NCBI GenBank assembly: GCA_018663815.1
Contig: JABJPQ010000145.1
Location: forward strand, 1-6,813
Reading direction: 5' to 3'
Origin: Halobacteriovoraceae bacterium
Lineage (GTDB): Bacteria > Bdellovibrionota > Bacteriovoracia > Bacteriovoracales > Bacteriovoracaceae
DNA: 6,813 nucleotides
Position numbers and translations under genes: made by a program. The notes below the pieces were generated by a model that was not told the DNA's origin, did not search any database, and was given only the letters and a program-made list of their open reading frames with translations. Below are positions 6,287 to 6,813 of the stretch, piece by piece (the stretch's first letter is position 1; each line of letters begins with the position of its first letter).

Positions 6287-6295
6287 AAATATAGA
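6279..6295. repeat. Inverted repeat TCTATA-AAAAA-TATAGA overlapping the -10 box
   Basis: A perfect 6-bp inverted repeat with a 5-bp spacer covers the predicted -10 and start region of the exported-protein promoter. Because its left arm would not be transcribed from that promoter, it is more likely a DNA-level operator than an RNA hairpin, if it is functional at all. Confidence 0.3.
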
Positions 6296-6352
6296 TAGTC
6301 TTTAAAAAAATCTATCCTCGTTTTATAGTCCCGCAAGACTTTAAACCCCATT

Positions 6353-6357
6353 GGAAG
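6353..6357 (+). promoter_or_regulatory. Ribosome binding site of the exported-protein gene
   Basis: GGAAG lies eight bases before ATG 6366. The next in-frame ATG, 6378, is 20 bases from it, so 6366 is preferred. Confidence 0.6.
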
Positions 6358-6365
6358 TTGTTGTT

Positions 6366-6813
6366 ATGCTTAAGAATATGAAAGCTAAAATTTTTATTCT
6401 CGCAATCCTCTTAACACAGATTTGTTTTGCAATTCCTGAACAGTCTTTAATCACAATTAATAAAACCCAATTTAAAAATACATCCTTAGAAACGTACTTC
6501 TCCTCATCCTATTTAGTAGAAGATAGTAAGCAAAATAAAGCGAATGTTTTAAGATTAAAGGCAGGAGTTGATTTATCTCAAAAGTGGAGTTCAACTTTTA
6601 AGTTCGATCTCAATGCAAATTTTAGCTTAGAAAGTGGAAGAACTGATTCTTTATATGATAATAGTCATTGGGAGCCCTCCAATGATTTTAGTTCTAATCG
6701 GGCAGAATTTGTTTGGCAACCTTTAAAAATGATTGAGCTAAAAGCTGGTGCAATCAATTTGAAAGACTTAGACTCTAGACTTTTGTTAAGGCGAACAGCA
6801 TTTTTAGGAACAA
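6366..6813 (+). CDS. Exported, probably outer-membrane beta-barrel protein, N-terminal part (cut by right edge)
   Basis: The frame is open from ATG 6366 to the window edge, giving 149 residues of an incomplete protein. Residues 1-22 form a textbook signal peptide: basic start (MLKNMKAK), hydrophobic core (IFILAILLTQ) and a probable cleavage after ICFA, before IPEQ. No lipobox Cys is seen. After about residue 40 there are alternating polar/hydrophobic stretches typical of antiparallel strands: LETYFSSSYLV, VLRLKAGVDLS, STFKFDLNANFSLES, AEFVWQPLKMIELKAGAIN. These suggest a porin-like or other outer-membrane barrel. I recognise no specific family. The gene is divergent from the methyltransferase and has its own promoter and ribosome binding site. 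A periplasmic beta-rich protein is the main alternative. Confidence 0.75.
   Translation, partial: MLKNMKAKIFILAILLTQICFAIPEQSLITINKTQFKNTSLETYFSSSYLVEDSKQNKANVLRLKAGVDLSQKWSSTFKFDLNANFSLESGRTDSLYDNSHWEPSNDFSSNRAEFVWQPLKMIELKAGAINLKDLDSRLLLRRTAFLGT

Noticed and set aside
6327..6346. Intrinsic terminator or known riboswitch in the leader (AGTC-CCGCAA-GACTTT)
   Set aside because: The stem is only four base pairs and the T-run is short. The conserved cores of common riboswitch classes, including c-di-GMP and preQ1, could not be matched.
1..6813. Mobile elements, CRISPR, tRNA or rRNA genes
   Set aside because: No transposase motifs, terminal inverted repeats, spaced direct repeats, or tRNA/rRNA signatures were found on either strand by eye.

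Overview
The window is AT-rich (mid-30s % GC by eye) and densely coding. It holds six genes: four complete and two cut by the window edges. One edge gene starts with a clear signal peptide followed by beta-barrel-like sequence, which points to a Gram-negative bacterium. The histidine decarboxylase is of the Gram-negative PLP-dependent type. A low-GC gammaproteobacterium or a Bacteriovorax-like member of Bdellovibrionota would fit, but the sequence alone does not settle the taxonomy.

Layout from left to right. (1) Positions 2564 to 1, minus strand: a two-gene unit of a 780-aa PEP-synthase/rifampicin-phosphotransferase-like enzyme (ATP-grasp domain, long helical middle, C-terminal phosphohistidine domain, no pyruvate/PEP barrel), followed after one base by a small membrane protein that runs off the left edge. 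(2) A 105-bp divergent intergenic region with a perfect ATGATT-TT-AATCAT palindrome flanked by weak promoter candidates for both directions. (3) Positions 2670 to 3776, plus strand: a PLP-dependent histidine decarboxylase with all core motifs. (4) Positions 6141 to 3760, minus strand: a two-gene unit of a class I SAM-dependent methyltransferase (Methyltransf_32/METTL25-like) followed by a Bcr/CflA-type MFS exporter. The exporter starts at GTG, with a ribosome binding site overlapping the methyltransferase stop codon. Its 3' end overlaps the histidine decarboxylase 3' end by 17 bp, tail to tail. (5) A 224-bp divergent intergenic region with a good sigma70-like promoter, several short inverted repeats and a repeated ATAAGT word. 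(6) From 6366 to the right edge, plus strand: the start of a secreted, probably outer-membrane, protein.

How the genes may work together. Histidine decarboxylase makes histamine from histidine. The neighbouring MFS protein is a plausible small-molecule exporter, and the divergent phosphotransferase-like enzyme may act on an unidentified small molecule. A histamine or histamine-derived metabolite module is therefore a reasonable hypothesis (histamine is a building block of catechol-hydroxamate siderophores such as anguibactin and acinetobactin). No NRPS or other siderophore gene is in the window, so this stays inference. Two start codons were placed downstream of the longest open frame because good Shine-Dalgarno sequences and family alignment favour the inner ATGs (2564 minus, 2670 plus). 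No tRNA, rRNA, CRISPR array or insertion sequence was seen.
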